Numbered from the stretch's first letter, positions 29,112 through 40,794 are shown. The stretch is DNA of 64,000 nt from Grimontia hollisae CIP 101886 (GCF_000176515.1 NZ_ADAQ01000013.1:25361-89360), one strand, 5' to 3'. Made by a program: numbers and translations. The notes: a model not told the origin generated them from the sequence alone.

Positions 29112-32100
29112 CCCAACGCGGTAAATTTCAATCGCTGACCATGGTCAACTGGAACGGTTTCTTTGCCCGTACGTTTGACATTGATAATCTGGTCACAACC
29201 CTTTCCGGCGGTAACGGCGCAGGTAAATCCACTACCATGGCGGCGTTCATCACAGCCATGATCCCAGACCAAAGCCTGCTGCACTTTCGTAACACCACCG
29301 AAGCCGGAAGCTCGTCTGCGTCACGTGATAAAGGCCTGCACGGTAAACTGAAGCCGGGCGCCTGTTATGCGGCGCTGGATGTGGTCAACTCACGTAACCA
29401 GCGCATCCTGTTTGGTGTGCGTTTGCAGCAGGTTGCTGGCCGTGACAAGAAAGTGGATATCAAGCCCTTCATCGTTCAGGGTTTGCCTTCAGGCGTGAAG
29501 CCAACAGATATCCTGATTGAGAATGTGTCCGCTAATCAGGTGCGTGTTCGTCAACTGAATGAAGTGAAAGACGCACTGGCGGACTACGACACGGCACATT
29601 TCAAGGCGTTCAGTTCCGTCACCGACTATCATGCGCAGATGTTTGAATTCGGCGCACTGCCGAAGAAATTGCGTAACAGCAGTGACCGCTCCAAGTTCTA
29701 TCGCCTGATTGAAGCTTCGCTGTATGGGGGCATTTCAAGCGCTATCACCAAGTCTCTGCGTGACTACCTGCTGCCTCAAAACGGCGGTGTGAAGAAAGCC
29801 TTCCAGGACATGGAAGTGGCGCTTCGCGAAAACCGTATGACGCTGGAAGCGATCAAGCTGACCCAACGTGACCGTGACCTGTTTAAACACCTGATCACTG
29901 AGTCCACCAACTATGTTGCGTCAGACTATATGCGCCATGCCAACGAGCGTCGTAAGAAGCTTGAGCTGGCCCTGCAACGCCGTGGTGAGCTGCTTGGCTC
30001 CCGTCGCCAGTTGGATGATTTCCAAGCTACATTCGGTCGTATGACTGATGAGCTGGATGCCTTGACCGAAAGCCAGACTCATCTGGAGCAAGACTATCAG
30101 GCGGCATCGGATCACCTGCAACTGGTGCAGACAGCGGTGCGCCAACAAGAGAAAGTGGAACGCTACCAGGAAGATCTCGAAGAGCTGGCAGTCCGCCTTG
30201 AAGAGCAGATGATGGTGGTGGAAGAAGCCACTGAACAGCTCAGCATGGCAGAAGAGCAGGCGCACCTCAGCGAAGAGGAAGTGGACAGTCTGAAAACTCA
30301 GTTGGCAGATTACCAGCAAGCGCTGGACATGCAGCAAACCCGTGCACTGCAATACCAACAGGCGGTTAAAGCACTGGAAAAAGCCCGTGAGCTGACAGGC
30401 AATGATGCGCTTTCTCAAGAGAATGCCGCTGAATATCTGGCGTCACTGAAGGCGAAGGAAGACGCGCAAACGTCTGAGCTTCTCAGCCTCAAGCACAAGC
30501 TGGATTTGTCTTCTGCTGCCGCGAAACAGTTTGAGCGTGGTCTTGAGCTGGTTCGCAGCATTGCTGGCGAAGTCAGCCGTTCTGATGCCGGTGAGAAAGC
30601 GCGTGAAGTGATTGCCAAAGGCCGCGAATTTGCCAACCTAGCGGCGAATGCTGAACAGCTGACTTCACAACATCGCGATCTCGAACGTCAGATGCGCAGT
30701 CTCCAGCAAGCAAAAACCCTGTCTGAGCAATACCAGCGCCAGTTCAATGAAACTGTCACTTCGGAAGAAGCGGTAGAGCTGGAAATGGCACGCCAGCAGG
30801 CGCGTTTGGAATCAGCGGAAGACGCAGTGGGCGAGCAAGCCGAGAAAGTTCGTGAACTGCAACGCCGTGAAAATGACATCAACGCAAAAGCTGCCCAGTT
30901 TGAAAAAGTGGCACCAGCCTGGATTGCCGCTCAGGAAGCACTGGAAAAGCTTGCCGAGCAAACCGGCGAAGAGCTTTACGACAGTCAGGCGGTGCTGGAT
31001 ACCATGCAGCGCGTGATGGCGGATGAGCGTGAAACCATCACCACCCGCGACAAGCTGCAAGCCGAGAAACAGGCGCTGGAAGCAGAAATCGAACGTCTGG
31101 CACAACCAGGCGGCAGCGATGATGCGCGTCTGCAATCTCTGGCGGACACCTTGGGCGGTACGCTGCTGTCAGAAATCTACGATGACATTACCCTCGATGA
31201 CGCACCGTATTTCTCAGCACTTTATGGTCCTGCACGCCACGCGATTGTGGTGCCGGACCTGAAAGGTATTAAAGACAAGCTGTTGGATCTGGATGACTGC
31301 CCGGAAGATCTGTACATCATTGAAGGGGATGCAGACGGCTTTGATGACAGCGTGTTTGACGTTGAAGAACTGGAAGATGCGGTTTGTGTTCATCTCAATG
31401 ACCGCCAGCTTCGTTATTCACGTTTCCCGAAAATTCCGCTGTTTGGTCGTGCGGCGCGTGAGCATCGTTTAGAAACCCTGCGTGAAAAACGTGAAGAACT
31501 GGTCGAGAACTACGCCAAAGCTTCGTTTGATGCCCAGAAGCTCCAGCGACTGACCCAAAGCTTCAACCAGTTCGTGTCTAACCACATGAATGTGGCGTTC
31601 AACGAAGACCCGGAAGCGGCGCTGAAAGATCTGCGCGAGCAACGGAGCAACGTCCAGCGCCAACTGGCACAACTGCGTGAAAGCGAACAACAGGTTCGCA
31701 GCCAGTTAACCGGTGCAAAAGAAGCGATTGCATTGTTAAACAAGCTCCAGCACGTCGTGAACGCGCTGGAAGATGACACGTTGGAAGCGCGTCTGGAGGA
31801 AGTGGAAGCTCGCCTGTCTCAGGCAGACGAAGCGCGTCACTTCACCCGTGAACACGGCAAAGCGCTGGCGGAGCTGGAGAATCTGGTTTCAACACTGGAC
31901 GCAGACCCAGAGCAGTTCGATGCCTTGAGCGCAGCCTATCTTCAGGCAGACGAAACCCTGCAAACACTGAAAAAGACACTGTTTGCCTTGTCTGATCTGG
32001 TTGAGCGCCGTCACCACTTTGGTTATGCCGATGCGGTAGCGCTGCTGGATAAAAGCAGTGAGCTGAACGAGCAGCTGAAAGCGAAACTGGTTGATGCAGA

Positions 32101-33568
32101 ACGTGCGCGTACCCGTTCACGTGAACAGGTGAAGCAGGTGCGTGAGCAAGTGAACCAGTACAATCAGGTGCTGATCTCCCTGAAGAGCTCGCATCAGGCG
32201 AAACAGGAAACTGTTGCGGAATTCAAACGTGAGCTGGCAGAACTGGGTGTCCGTGCCGACGTTGAGGCAGAAGAGCGCGCACGTATCCGCCGTGACGAAC
32301 TGAATGCCCAGCTTTCCCAGTCCCGCAACCGTAAGAGCGAGCTGGAGAAAGGCCTGACCTCGATTGAGCTGGAGATGAAATCTCTGGTGAAAACGCTGAA
32401 AAAAGCAGGCAAGGAATACACCGATCTGCGTACCTTTGTGGTCAACGCAAAAGCGGGCTGGATGGATGTGCTGAAAATTGCCCGCAGCAGCAACGTAGAG
32501 AAGCAACTGAATCGTCGTGAAATGGCGTACATGTCTGCCGAAGAACTGCGTTCGCTGTCGGATAAGTCACTGGGAGCGCTGCGTCTGGCGGTGGCGGACA
32601 ATGAAACCCTGCGTGATGCCCTGCGTGCTTCTGAAGACATAGCAAGACCAGAGCGCAAGGTGCTGTTCTATGTTGCGGTTTACCAGCACCTGCGTGAGCG
32701 TATCCGTCACGATATCATTCGTACTGACGATCCGGTCGAAGCGATTGAAGAGATGGAAGTCGAGCTTGCACGCCTGACCGAAGAACTGACCCAGCGTGAG
32801 AAACGTCTGGCAATCAGCTCTGAGTCGGTGGCCAACATCATCCGTAAGACGATTCAGCGCGAGCAAAACCGTATCCGCCTGTTGAACCAAGGCTTATCCA
32901 ACATCGCCTTTGGTCAGGTGAAAGGGGTGCGCCTGAATGTCTCTATCCGCGAAACCCATGCACAGCTACTTGAAGGACTGGCGGAGAAAGCGGAGCAGCA
33001 TCAGGACTTGTTTGGTAACAACCGCCTGACCTTCTCGGAAGCGATGGCTAAACTGTTCCAGCGTCTGAACCCGCATATCGATCTGGGTCAGCGTTCGCCG
33101 CAGGTTCTCGGTGAAGAGCTTCTGGATTACCGCAATTATCTGGAGCTGGGTATCGAAGTAAACCGTGGTACAGACGGTTGGTTGCAGGCAGAGTCCGGCG
33201 CACTGTCAACCGGTGAGGCGATCGGTACCGGCCAGGCTATCCTGCTGATGGTGGTACAGAGCTGGGAAGAAGAGTCCCGACGCTTACGTGGTAAGGATGT
33301 TATTCCTTGCCGTCTGCTGTTCCTTGATGAGGCGGCACGTCTGGATGCAAAATCAATCTCGACCCTGTTCGAGCTTTGTCACCGTCTGGATATGCAGCTT
33401 CTGATTGCTGCGCCTGAAAATATCAGTCCGGAGCAGGGTACTACCTATAAGCTGGTACGTAAGATCTTTAACGATAAAGAGCACGTACACGTTGTTGGGT
33501 TGCGGGGCTTCGGTGACATGGCGAAAACCAGCAGTCCGATTCAGGAATCGTTGGAAATCGCAGAGTAA
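29108..33568 (+). CDS. mukB: Condensin SMC-like ATPase MukB
   Basis: 1486-aa SMC-like protein, identical in length to E. coli MukB. Walker [11 protein letters not shown] at residues 33-42, two long antiparallel coiled coils separated by the hinge (around residues 660-780), then the C-terminal head with signature [13 protein letters not shown] and Walker [13 protein letters not shown]. Drives ATP-powered loop extrusion of the chromosome and contacts topoisomerase IV at the hinge. No interruption over 4.4 kb. Confidence 0.98.
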   Translation: MTQRGKFQSLTMVNWNGFFARTFDIDNLVTTLSGGNGAGKSTTMAAFITAMIPDQSLLHFRNTTEAGSSSASRDKGLHGKLKPGACYAALDVVNSRNQRILFGVRLQQVAGRDKKVDIKPFIVQGLPSGVKPTDILIENVSANQVRVRQLNEVKDALADYDTAHFKAFSSVTDYHAQMFEFGALPKKLRNSSDRSKFYRLIEASLYGGISSAITKSLRDYLLPQNGGVKKAFQDMEVALRENRMTLEAIKLTQRDRDLFKHLITESTNYVASDYMRHANERRKKLELALQRRGELLGSRRQLDDFQATFGRMTDELDALTESQTHLEQDYQAASDHLQLVQTAVRQQEKVERYQEDLEELAVRLEEQMMVVEEATEQLSMAEEQAHLSEEEVDSLKTQLADYQQALDMQQTRALQYQQAVKALEKARELTGNDALSQENAAEYLASLKAKEDAQTSELLSLKHKLDLSSAAAKQFERGLELVRSIAGEVSRSDAGEKAREVIAKGREFANLAANAEQLTSQHRDLERQMRSLQQAKTLSEQYQRQFNETVTSEEAVELEMARQQARLESAEDAVGEQAEKVRELQRRENDINAKAAQFEKVAPAWIAAQEALEKLAEQTGEELYDSQAVLDTMQRVMADERETITTRDKLQAEKQALEAEIERLAQPGGSDDARLQSLADTLGGTLLSEIYDDITLDDAPYFSALYGPARHAIVVPDLKGIKDKLLDLDDCPEDLYIIEGDADGFDDSVFDVEELEDAVCVHLNDRQLRYSRFPKIPLFGRAAREHRLETLREKREELVENYAKASFDAQKLQRLTQSFNQFVSNHMNVAFNEDPEAALKDLREQRSNVQRQLAQLRESEQQVRSQLTGAKEAIALLNKLQHVVNALEDDTLEARLEEVEARLSQADEARHFTREHGKALAELENLVSTLDADPEQFDALSAAYLQADETLQTLKKTLFALSDLVERRHHFGYADAVALLDKSSELNEQLKAKLVDAERARTRSREQVKQVREQVNQYNQVLISLKSSHQAKQETVAEFKRELAELGVRADVEAEERARIRRDELNAQLSQSRNRKSELEKGLTSIELEMKSLVKTLKKAGKEYTDLRTFVVNAKAGWMDVLKIARSSNVEKQLNRREMAYMSAEELRSLSDKSLGALRLAVADNETLRDALRASEDIARPERKVLFYVAVYQHLRERIRHDIIRTDDPVEAIEEMEVELARLTEELTQREKRLAISSESVANIIRKTIQREQNRIRLLNQGLSNIAFGQVKGVRLNVSIRETHAQLLEGLAEKAEQHQDLFGNNRLTFSEAMAKLFQRLNPHIDLGQRSPQVLGEELLDYRNYLELGIEVNRGTDGWLQAESGALSTGEAIGTGQAILLMVVQSWEEESRRLRGKDVIPCRLLFLDEAARLDAKSISTLFELCHRLDMQLLIAAPENISPEQGTTYKLVRKIFNDKEHVHVVGLRGFGDMAKTSSPIQESLEIAE

Positions 33569-33587
33569 CGGATAACACCCAAAGTTG

Positions 33588-33611
33588 AGGCCAGCAGATG
33601 CTGGCCTTTTT
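33588..33611 (+). terminator. Terminator after mukB
   Basis: 8-bp stem AGGCCAGC / GCTGGCCT with loop AGAT, then TTTT. It separates mukFEB from the converging chemoreceptor gene. Confidence 0.88.
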
Positions 33612-33629
33612 GCGTTTCAGGTGTCTTCA

Positions 33630-35945
33630 TCAGGCAATTTTGAATATACCAATTTGTTCGGTCAGTTTCTTCGCCTGTTCATTGATGCTAAGCGCGGTAT
33701 CGTCTGTGCTGACGGTGCGTTCAGAGACGTTTTCTGATGAACGGGCAATGTTGGTGACATTCTCTGTGATCTCTTCTGTTACGGATGACTGCTCAGTAGC
33801 AGCAGTGGCAATCTGGGTGTTCATATCATTGATGTCCGCCATCATGTTCGTGATTTGCTCAAGCATGTCATTGTTACGGTTACAATTGTCTACACTGCTC
33901 GCCACGAATTGGTTGGCACCATGGATACCATTGACTACTTTCTTGGTTTCAGCCTGAAGTGATTCTACTTTCGCCCGGATCTCTTCGGTTGAGGTTTGTG
34001 TGCGGATCGCTAAAGAGCGCACCTCATCGGCGACAACAGCAAACCCCCGGCCTTGTTCACCTGCCCGTGCCGCTTCTATCGCTGCATTGAGCGCCAGTAG
34101 GTTAGTTTGTTCTGCGATGTCTTGGATCACATCCAATACCGAGCCGATGGAATGGCTCTCAGAAGAAAGTTGCTCCATCGATTGTGTGGCTTCATTCATT
34201 TTCTCTGAAAGGGACGATATTTCATGCACCAGTTGTTTTCCTACGTCAGCACTTTGCTTCACTGACTGCATGACATCTTCGGAAGACACTGAGGCGGTGT
34301 TGGCAAAGTGAGCGACTTCAGAGATAGACGCACTCATCTCGGTTGCCGCTGCTGCTACCTGGCTTGAGTTGGCCGCTTGCTGGTCGACTTCATAGCGCAT
34401 AGAGCTGATATTTTCCTGAATATCGGAAGAAGCAATGCCCAGAGATTTAACTGTGCTGTCAGCACCTTTAATCAAGCGCATAAAGTCATCAAGCATAGCA
34501 TTCATTGACGATGACAGCTGTGCGATTTCGTCCTTTCCTTTTGTATTTAGCCGCACAGTCAGATCGTGGTGGGTGGCGATAGTTGTAATATGATGCGTTA
34601 GTGCCACAATGGGTCTGCTGATGCTGGAAGCCATCAACCAGGCACATATCATCGCGATAGCAATGATGACAATGCCCGTGATGCCAGCAGCCTGATGTAA
34701 GGTAGATTGCAAGGCATGAACATTCGCCAGTGCTTCTTGCTTGCTGATTTCTGCGATCAGCCCCCATTGTGTGTCAAGAATTTTAATGGGTGTGTAAGCC
34801 GCAAATACAGTACTTCCAAGATGGTTTTCAGAGGTAACAAATCCTTTCTTACCATCGAGTGCCTGGTCAGCGTGTTTAGAGTTTACTGGTTGCTGGCCTG
34901 TTGATGAATTTGTGGTTGATATGCGTTCGATGACGTTGGGTGAAACCCCCGTTTCTCCGAGGTGTTTTAGGTATTCATCCTTGTTGTCCACCAGCATCCG
35001 CGCTTGAGACCGCATTAAACCATCAGAACCCACTAAAAACAGTTCGCCAGATTCACCCATGCCGTTCTCACGCCACTTGCCATTAGATGTCATGATGCTA
35101 TTAATAGTGTCGATGGGCATTTGGAACGCTAACACACCCACATGTCTACCCCCCTTGATCACTGGGGTGCCAATGAACGATGCTGGGCTGTCGTATGACG
35201 GATAGTAAGGTTTAAAGTCGACGAAGGCGAAATCACCTTTATTCAAATCCTTCGCACTGATAAATGCCTCTGCGAGCCCACTGTTTTTATAAGGACCAGT
35301 TTGCAGGTTGGTTGCGTAGTCGAGTTCTTTAAACACGGAATAAACCACATTACCGGCATTGTCGATCAGGAAAATATCGTAATACCCAAAGGATTCCAGG
35401 AAGGTACGGTAGTTATTATGGAACACCTCATGTACTTCACTGTATATCGTGCCATCGTTAGCTTTATCCAGTAGGTGTTTGCTACCGAGAGGGTTTTTGT
35501 TCAGGCCGATATACGCCTGTTGAAGCAATAATCCGTTTAGGTCAATATCGTTGAGGTGGGTTAGTGCATTTGTTGGTTCGTTGTTGGTTTCCTGATAGAC
35601 AGCGGCGAATGCATTCTGGTAATAGTCTTTCAATATCGCGGCCTGATTGGATTTGGGAAACGTTTCTGTCGCGACGCTGTTGAAGCTTTGTGAAAATTGC
35701 ACCATGGCGTCTTCTGTCATGGTCGAGTTTGCCAAGTTTATTAGCTGTTTACTGATATTGGTGAAGTAGTTTTCCACTTCAGACTTTTTCACTTCCCGCA
35801 CCGAAAGTAATTGATTTTCTATCTGTTTTTCCATGGCCGTTGTTGATGCATCAATGGCCGTGGTAGCGAGTAGCCCCGCTGTGGCTATTACCGCTGTTGC
35901 GCTGATAGCAACAAACGCCATTTTTATTTTTGATGAAATATTCAT
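33630..35945 (-). CDS. Methyl-accepting chemotaxis protein with Cache-type sensor
   Basis: 771-aa chemoreceptor. First membrane helix about 9-30, a long periplasmic region (about 31-418) whose size and segments such as [37 protein letters not shown] and [16 protein letters not shown] point to a double Cache sensor, second helix about 420-441, HAMP, and the conserved signalling tip [16 protein letters not shown]. The ligand is unknown. It converges on mukB and lies in the block that separates mukB from ldtD. Confidence 0.93.
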   Translation of the reverse strand: MNISSKIKMAFVAISATAVIATAGLLATTAIDASTTAMEKQIENQLLSVREVKKSEVENYFTNISKQLINLANSTMTEDAMVQFSQSFNSVATETFPKSNQAAILKDYYQNAFAAVYQETNNEPTNALTHLNDIDLNGLLLQQAYIGLNKNPLGSKHLLDKANDGTIYSEVHEVFHNNYRTFLESFGYYDIFLIDNAGNVVYSVFKELDYATNLQTGPYKNSGLAEAFISAKDLNKGDFAFVDFKPYYPSYDSPASFIGTPVIKGGRHVGVLAFQMPIDTINSIMTSNGKWRENGMGESGELFLVGSDGLMRSQARMLVDNKDEYLKHLGETGVSPNVIERISTTNSSTGQQPVNSKHADQALDGKKGFVTSENHLGSTVFAAYTPIKILDTQWGLIAEISKQEALANVHALQSTLHQAAGITGIVIIAIAMICAWLMASSISRPIVALTHHITTIATHHDLTVRLNTKGKDEIAQLSSSMNAMLDDFMRLIKGADSTVKSLGIASSDIQENISSMRYEVDQQAANSSQVAAAATEMSASISEVAHFANTASVSSEDVMQSVKQSADVGKQLVHEISSLSEKMNEATQSMEQLSSESHSIGSVLDVIQDIAEQTNLLALNAAIEAARAGEQGRGFAVVADEVRSLAIRTQTSTEEIRAKVESLQAETKKVVNGIHGANQFVASSVDNCNRNNDMLEQITNMMADINDMNTQIATAATEQSSVTEEITENVTNIARSSENVSERTVSTDDTALSINEQAKKLTEQIGIFKIA

Positions 35946-36269
35946 GTCGACATTGCCCTACGATAAATCCCGCAAATAAGTATCCTTGTAAGTGTAGGAA
36001 ACAATTGACGTTAAAAGGGGGGACTTTGACGGTAATATTATTGGGTTAACTATTAACACAATGAATTTAAAAGAAATTTAAATTAACCTTTAAAAGTCAT
36101 TGGGATAGATGAACGTCTTTATGTAAGCCGATACGTGAATCAAAAGGGATTGTCTGTATTATCAGTCTTTCGGTGAGGTTTGATTCTGTATTAAATGTCA
36201 GGCGATCTTCATTCGAAAAGCCACCTGATGTTTAGCATGTAGATTAACGGTGTTGTACCTGATTTTTTG
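35946..36269. other. AT-rich intergenic region
   Basis: About 320 bp without a gene upstream of the chemoreceptor and downstream of the acetyltransferase, both on the minus strand. The part at 36030-36100 is strongly AT-rich and probably carries the chemoreceptor promoter. No clear operator or terminator was recognised. Confidence 0.5.
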
Positions 36270-36770
36270 TCATGACGTTATTTTTTCCAACATGGCGACA
36301 GAGTGGAACTGTCCAAATTTGTATCCAACATCTGTTAAGAGACCCACTTGTTTGAAGCCAAATTTCTCGTGCAGTTTCATCGAGGCTGTGTTGGGTAAGG
36401 TGATCAAGGAATAGGCGCGACAGATTGGTGATGATGCGATCTCTTCCAAAAGCGCTGCCATCAATTCAGAGCCCAGCCCTTTGGCCCTGCGCTCAGGATG
36501 GAGATAAATGGTAATTTCACTGCTGACGTTAAACGCCTGTTTTTCACGGAACTCACTGTTATAGGCAAAACCTACAATTTCACCGCTCTCACTTTCTTTA
36601 ACCAGTACATGATAATACCCATTGCTGCGTTGGAGTTTGTCCAGCCAGCGTTGACGACGCTCGAGTGTCCAAGGGTCGTAGTCGAAAGTAATACAGGTTT
36701 GTGTAACGTAATGGTTGTAGATCTCATTGATCGCAGGTAAGTCAGCATGTTGCGCTTTTCTGATGGTCAT
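36270..36770 (-). CDS. GNAT acetyltransferase, phosphinothricin-acetyltransferase type
   Basis: 166-aa acetyltransferase of the Pat/MddA/YncA group, which acetylate amino-acid analogues. MTIRKAQHADLPAINEIYNH is the typical opening and the acetyl-CoA loop is RRAKGLGSEL. The start at 36770 has GGGAAG just upstream; an ATG five codons earlier has its purine run too close. The natural substrate cannot be told from sequence. Confidence 0.86.
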   Translation of the reverse strand: MTIRKAQHADLPAINEIYNHYVTQTCITFDYDPWTLERRQRWLDKLQRSNGYYHVLVKESESGEIVGFAYNSEFREKQAFNVSSEITIYLHPERRAKGLGSELMAALLEEIASSPICRAYSLITLPNTASMKLHEKFGFKQVGLLTDVGYKFGQFHSVAMLEKITS

Positions 36771-36892
36771 AGTGCTTCCCAGCATTCCTTTTAATCCCTC
36801 GAATATATACTGAACAGGCTTACGAAAGATATGGGTTAACCCGTTTCCAATGGCCTGTTTCCTTCATGAAACGTGGCAGGGTTTAGTGTTAG

Positions 36893-37054
36893 ATTGGTGC
36901 TTTTGTGTTACGCCATCCTAGCAAACCGCTGCCCATTGTCGGTTCTGGTAAAATTGAGCGTGTGGAGTCAGCAGCAAAAGCGATGTCATTATCGCTCAGT
37001 CGCGAACAGTGGTATCGCATATGGGTGGCAAGCAAAGGTCACGGTGTGCCTTAG
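36893..37054 (+). pseudogene. 3' remnant of an aldo/keto reductase gene (YdhF type)
   Basis: Translation from 36893 gives 53 codons ending at TAG 37052-37054 that read FVLRHPSKPLPIVGSGKIER and, further on, REQWYRIWVASKGHGVP. This is the C-terminal end of the oxidoreductase family of E. coli YdhF (LPIIGSGKIERV). A TAG stands directly before the homologous part and nothing upstream resembles the TIM barrel, so only the last sixth or so of the gene remains. The strong hairpin at 37081-37112 was probably its terminator. Confidence 0.82.
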
Positions 37055-37080
37055 CCGTTTGATAAGGTGTAGGTACCAAA

Positions 37081-37112
37081 CAAGAAGAGCCCGGCTGGGC
37101 TCTTCTTGTTTT
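37081..37112. terminator. 12-bp bidirectional terminator
   Basis: Perfect stem CAAGAAGAGCCC / GGGCTCTTCTTG with loop GGCT and TTTT. It now serves the minus-strand MarR gene, whose stop codon it touches, and follows the reductase remnant on the plus strand. Confidence 0.9.
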
Positions 37113-37611
37113 AATGATTCTGTTCTTCGCGTCTTTTTTCGGCAGAGGTCAGGGAAGTGACCTCGAGCAGTGGGGCCGCATCGATACTGTCGGCGTTCAT
37201 CATCGAAGAGATCCGCTGCACAGACGAAATCAATAATGACTGTTCCCATTCTTCCAATGCCTGAAAGCGGGAAATAAAGCTCTCTTGCAAAGGTTTGGGG
37301 GCTTGTTCAAGGGCCGCTAAGCCTTCGGGCGTCAGGTGCGCATGAACTTTTCGTTTGTCCAGATTGCTTCTGATCCGCACAATGAGATTACGACTTGCTA
37401 ATCTGTCAAGAATGGTTGTCGCTGTGGCCTGGCTCATGTTGGTGTGATTGGAAAGCTTACGGATGGTAACTTCACCCAGCTCCTGAATGGCCCTCATCAA
37501 GACCAGTTGGGGGCCAGTCAAGCCTGCTTCTTTATTCAGTTTTCTAGAGTGCAGGTCGATGGCGCGAATGATTTGTCTGAGTGCAACCAGCACCTCTTCG
37601 TGCTTCTCCAT
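37111..37611 (-). CDS. MarR-family regulator resembling CosR/EctR
   Basis: 166-aa winged-helix repressor. The N-terminal VLVALRQIIRAIDLHSRKLN, the recognition-helix region LSNHTNMSQATATTILDRL and wing SNLDKRKVHAHLT are MarR features and, to my reading, closest to CosR/EctR regulators of compatible-solute genes in vibrios and methylotrophs. No ectABC genes lie in the window, so a distant target set or a different role is possible. It is divergent from the imelysin cluster, with a 458-bp shared control region. Confidence 0.82.
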   Translation of the reverse strand: MEKHEEVLVALRQIIRAIDLHSRKLNKEAGLTGPQLVLMRAIQELGEVTIRKLSNHTNMSQATATTILDRLASRNLIVRIRSNLDKRKVHAHLTPEGLAALEQAPKPLQESFISRFQALEEWEQSLLISSVQRISSMMNADSIDAAPLLEVTSLTSAEKRREEQNH

Positions 37612-38069
37612 AGAAGCCTCTCCTTTGTACTGCAGGATATAAAATGTCGCCGGAATTATCTGTATAAAAGCGCAACATTTAAAGCCCTTTTAAACAGGAA
37701 TAGGGTGACGCAAATTGGGTATATATCTAAAAGAAACCAATAAGAATTCATTGGATATCAAAAAAGGTTCATCGCATACCCGTCATTGCTTCTCACTTTA
37801 GGACAACCTTACACGTTATGGATAACCCGTCTCAAGATATTTGATGTAAAGCCGTCACCGATGTCATTGATTCTCCTTGCCAGTAGACCGTTATCAACCC
37901 CAGAGACATTTCAATATCATCTAACTCACAGTAAAAACAAGAGTTATTGATTTTCTATTAATTAAACAGTAAAAGTTCTCAATATCATTTGTGTTTGCGT
38001 TATTCTGAGTGTAATAATTGTTATCTCTTGCAATGAAATGTTACAACCCTACATATTCAAGGAATGATT
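37612..38069. other. Control region between the MarR gene and the imelysin cluster
   Basis: About 458 bp with no gene. The right part is AT-rich and holds two weak matches to Fur boxes, near 37975-37990 (TTCTCAATATCATTT) and 38011-38025 (GTAATAATTGTTATC). Iron control is known for imelysin clusters in Pseudomonas, but these matches are imperfect and not decisive. Confidence 0.4.
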
Positions 38070-39323
38070 ATGACCCGTTTATCACTGGGCATTGCCTGCT
38101 CGATATGGATTTTGTCTTCTACCGTTAATGCTGCAACACCCACACCCAATGATGTCGTCTCACATTATGCTGATTTGGCCCACGCGGTATTTGTCGATGC
38201 GCACACTTCCGCCAAGCAACTAGATGCCGCCATCGACGAACTGATTAAAAGCCCATCAAATGCCTCTCTGGCGTCGGCGAAAAAAGCTTGGTTGGCAGCG
38301 CGTGTGCCTTACCAACAATCAGAAGTATTCCGGTTTGGCAACGCTATTGTTGATGACTGGGAAGGGCAACTGAATGCCTGGCCACTTGATGAAGGCTTGA
38401 TAGATTATGTCGCGGAGGGTTACCAGTACGAGTTGGGTAACCCTGGCGCCGTTGCCAATATTGTTGCCAATATGTCGTTAACCGTAGGCAGTGAAACCTT
38501 GGATGTGTCTACTATTACGCCTGAGCTGATTGCTTCGCTTAATGAAATTGGTGGCTCTGAGGCCAATGTGGCCAGTGGCTACCATGCCATTGAGTTTTTG
38601 CTTTGGGGGCAAGATCTGAATGGGACGAATGCGGGAGCGGGAAACCGCGCATACACGGATTTTTCCTATGGTGAAGCCTGTACCAACGGAAATTGCGAGC
38701 GCCGCCGTGATTACCTGAAAGCCGCGTCAGAGTTACTGGTTGAAGATTTGGCCTGGATGGAAAGCCAGTGGGCTGCGGATAAAAAAGATAACTATCGCGC
38801 CGAACTGATCGCAAACGATGCCAGGCATGGTCTTCGTAAGATGCTATTTGGTATGGGCTCTCTGTCACTGGGAGAGCTGGCGGGCGAACGGATGAAAGTG
38901 GCGCTGGAAGCCAACTCAACAGAAGATGAACATGATTGTTTCTCTGACAATACCCACAATTCGCATTTCTACAATGAGTTGGGCATATACAACGTTCTGA
39001 CTGGTTCCTACCAACGCATTGATGGCTCTGAACTCTCTGGTCCTTCTTTGTTGGACATGGTGAGAGCGAAGAATGATAAGGCCGCGACAGACATTAAAGC
39101 CAACTTCGACAGCGCACGCTCAGCGGTATATGCGCTGGTGGAGTCTGCGGAAAAAGACAATGTTTATTTTGACCAGTTGATTGCTTCTGACAATGCGGTG
39201 GGACACAAGCTGGTTAACAACGCTATTTCTGCGCTGGTTGCTCAAACCCAAAGCATTGAACTGCTGGCCGGTGAGATTGGTATCAGCAACCTGAATCCAG
39301 ATACTGCTGACCACGAGTTCTGA
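38070..39323 (+). CDS. Imelysin-family periplasmic protein
   Basis: 417-aa exported protein, signal peptide to about residue 21 (SSTVNAA). The imelysin motif GxHxxE is present as GYHAIEFLLWG (His172, Glu175). Family members include IcmP, first described as an insulin-cleaving metalloprotease, and EfeO-related iron-uptake proteins; most evidence now points to iron handling. The ATG at 38070 has AAGGA six bases upstream, better than the ATG at 38064. First gene of a four-gene cluster also found in Pseudomonas. Confidence 0.9.
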   Translation: MTRLSLGIACSIWILSSTVNAATPTPNDVVSHYADLAHAVFVDAHTSAKQLDAAIDELIKSPSNASLASAKKAWLAARVPYQQSEVFRFGNAIVDDWEGQLNAWPLDEGLIDYVAEGYQYELGNPGAVANIVANMSLTVGSETLDVSTITPELIASLNEIGGSEANVASGYHAIEFLLWGQDLNGTNAGAGNRAYTDFSYGEACTNGNCERRRDYLKAASELLVEDLAWMESQWAADKKDNYRAELIANDARHGLRKMLFGMGSLSLGELAGERMKVALEANSTEDEHDCFSDNTHNSHFYNELGIYNVLTGSYQRIDGSELSGPSLLDMVRAKNDKAATDIKANFDSARSAVYALVESAEKDNVYFDQLIASDNAVGHKLVNNAISALVAQTQSIELLAGEIGISNLNPDTADHEF

Positions 39324-39348
39324 TCTTGGTTTAACCGCGCCGAAGTGT

Positions 39349-39371
39349 CGCCTCCGATTTTGGAGGCTTTT
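39349..39371 (+). terminator. Hairpin between first imelysin and di-heme genes
   Basis: GCCTCC / GGAGGC with a 6-nt loop followed by TTTTG. It looks like a weak terminator inside the cluster and may reduce expression of the later genes relative to the first. Confidence 0.65.
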
Positions 39372-39408
39372 GTCATTTCAACAACATCTACGCATTATGG
39401 ATATTGCG

Positions 39409-40794
39409 ATGAAGTTATCCCATCTTTTTCCGTCATTGATGCTCATGGTTGCTGTTCAGGTATCAGCGGCAGATATCAAATCCGGTGGTGACACAACAAC
39501 CACCAAGCAGGGGCCAAACGCTTTTTCTCAGCCAGCGACAAACCTTCCCATGACTGAGCGCATCAACTTTAGCGTCGGTAACAGCTTTTTCCGCAACCCA
39601 TGGGTCAGCGCCCCGGCGTCAACCGATGCCCGTGATGGCCTTGGGCCACTTTTTAACACCAATGGCTGCCAGAATTGTCATATTAAAGATGGGCGGGGTC
39701 ACTTGCCTGAACCCGGAGACGCCAATGCCGTATCAATGCTGGTGAGATTGAGTATTCCTGCTTTAACTGACGAACAGAAAAAATCGCTGACAGTTGGTGG
39801 AAAAATTCCAGAACCCACTTATGGTGGCCAATTGCAGGATTTTGCATTACCCGGAGAAAAGGCTGAAGGGCAGGTGAGCTTTACCTTTGAAACGCACATG
39901 GAAACTTTTGTGGATGGGTATACTGTTGAACTCAGAAAGCCCATATTGACCATTACTCATCTCGGTTACGGTGAATTGCATCCTCAGGTCCAGACGTCAG
40001 TACGGGTTGCACCGCCTATGATTGGGTTAGGCCTATTGGAGAATATTCCGGAAGAAACATTGAAAGCCATTGCTGCTGAGCAAGCGTCAGAAGGGAAGGG
40101 GATCTCTGGGCGGTTAAATCAAGTATGGGATGTGGCAGCTAACAAAACCGTGTTAGGGCGTTTTGGCTGGAAAGCTGGCCAACCGAGCCTGATGCAGCAA
40201 AATGCTGCCGCATTTAACGGTGATCTGGGGCTGACCAGCCATTTATTCATGAGCGAAGACTGCACGTCAGCGCAAGATGTTTGCGAAAGAGTGCCAAATG
40301 GTGGGCACCCGGAAGTGAGCGAAAAAATTCTGAACTTTGTCGAGTTTTATACCCAACATATTGCGGTGCCAAAGCGGCGCAACCTTGACGATCCCGAGGT
40401 CCAGCAAGGTGAGCAACTTTTTGCGGAAGCAGGTTGTGGCAGCTGTCATCAACCCATCCTTAAAACCGGGAACAATCCGGCGCGGCCAGCGCTGAGCAAC
40501 CAGGTTATTCATCCTTTCACGGATCTGTTACTTCATGATATGGGGGAGGGATTAGCAGACAACAGCGGAGAGTTTATTGCCAGTGGTAAGGAGTGGCGAA
40601 CCCCGCCGCTTTGGGGGCTTGGTTATACCGAAGAAGTCAATGGACACACCCAGTTCTTGCATGATGGACGAGCCAGAAGCGCCCTTGAAGCCGTGCTCTG
40701 GCATGGTGGTGAGGCGGAGCTGAGCAAGCAGCATGTGCTCGGCTTTGACCAGGAAAAACGAGAAGCACTGGTTGCTTTCCTCGACTCACTTTAA
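39409..40794 (+). CDS. Di-heme c-type oxidoreductase (COG3488)
   Basis: 461-aa exported protein with a signal peptide (MKLSHLFPSLMLMVAVQVSA). Two CxxCH haem-binding motifs are seen: CQNCH at residues 87-91 and CGSCH at 343-347. The family is annotated as a predicted thiol oxidoreductase but has no settled reaction; it recurs between two imelysin genes. The ATG at 39409 puts the signal peptide at the N-terminus; TTG 39370 would overlap the terminator hairpin. A redox step in periplasmic iron uptake is plausible by context. Confidence 0.86.
   Translation: MKLSHLFPSLMLMVAVQVSAADIKSGGDTTTTKQGPNAFSQPATNLPMTERINFSVGNSFFRNPWVSAPASTDARDGLGPLFNTNGCQNCHIKDGRGHLPEPGDANAVSMLVRLSIPALTDEQKKSLTVGGKIPEPTYGGQLQDFALPGEKAEGQVSFTFETHMETFVDGYTVELRKPILTITHLGYGELHPQVQTSVRVAPPMIGLGLLENIPEETLKAIAAEQASEGKGISGRLNQVWDVAANKTVLGRFGWKAGQPSLMQQNAAAFNGDLGLTSHLFMSEDCTSAQDVCERVPNGGHPEVSEKILNFVEFYTQHIAVPKRRNLDDPEVQQGEQLFAEAGCGSCHQPILKTGNNPARPALSNQVIHPFTDLLLHDMGEGLADNSGEFIASGKEWRTPPLWGLGYTEEVNGHTQFLHDGRARSALEAVLWHGGEAELSKQHVLGFDQEKREALVAFLDSL

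Noticed and set aside
36873-37160. 95-codon plus-strand open frame
   Set aside because: It is in another frame than the aldo/keto reductase remnant, resembles nothing known and runs through a terminator hairpin.
37975-38025. Two Fur-box-like sequences before the imelysin cluster as firm operators
   Set aside because: Each deviates at several positions from the 19-bp Fur consensus; kept only as a weak note.
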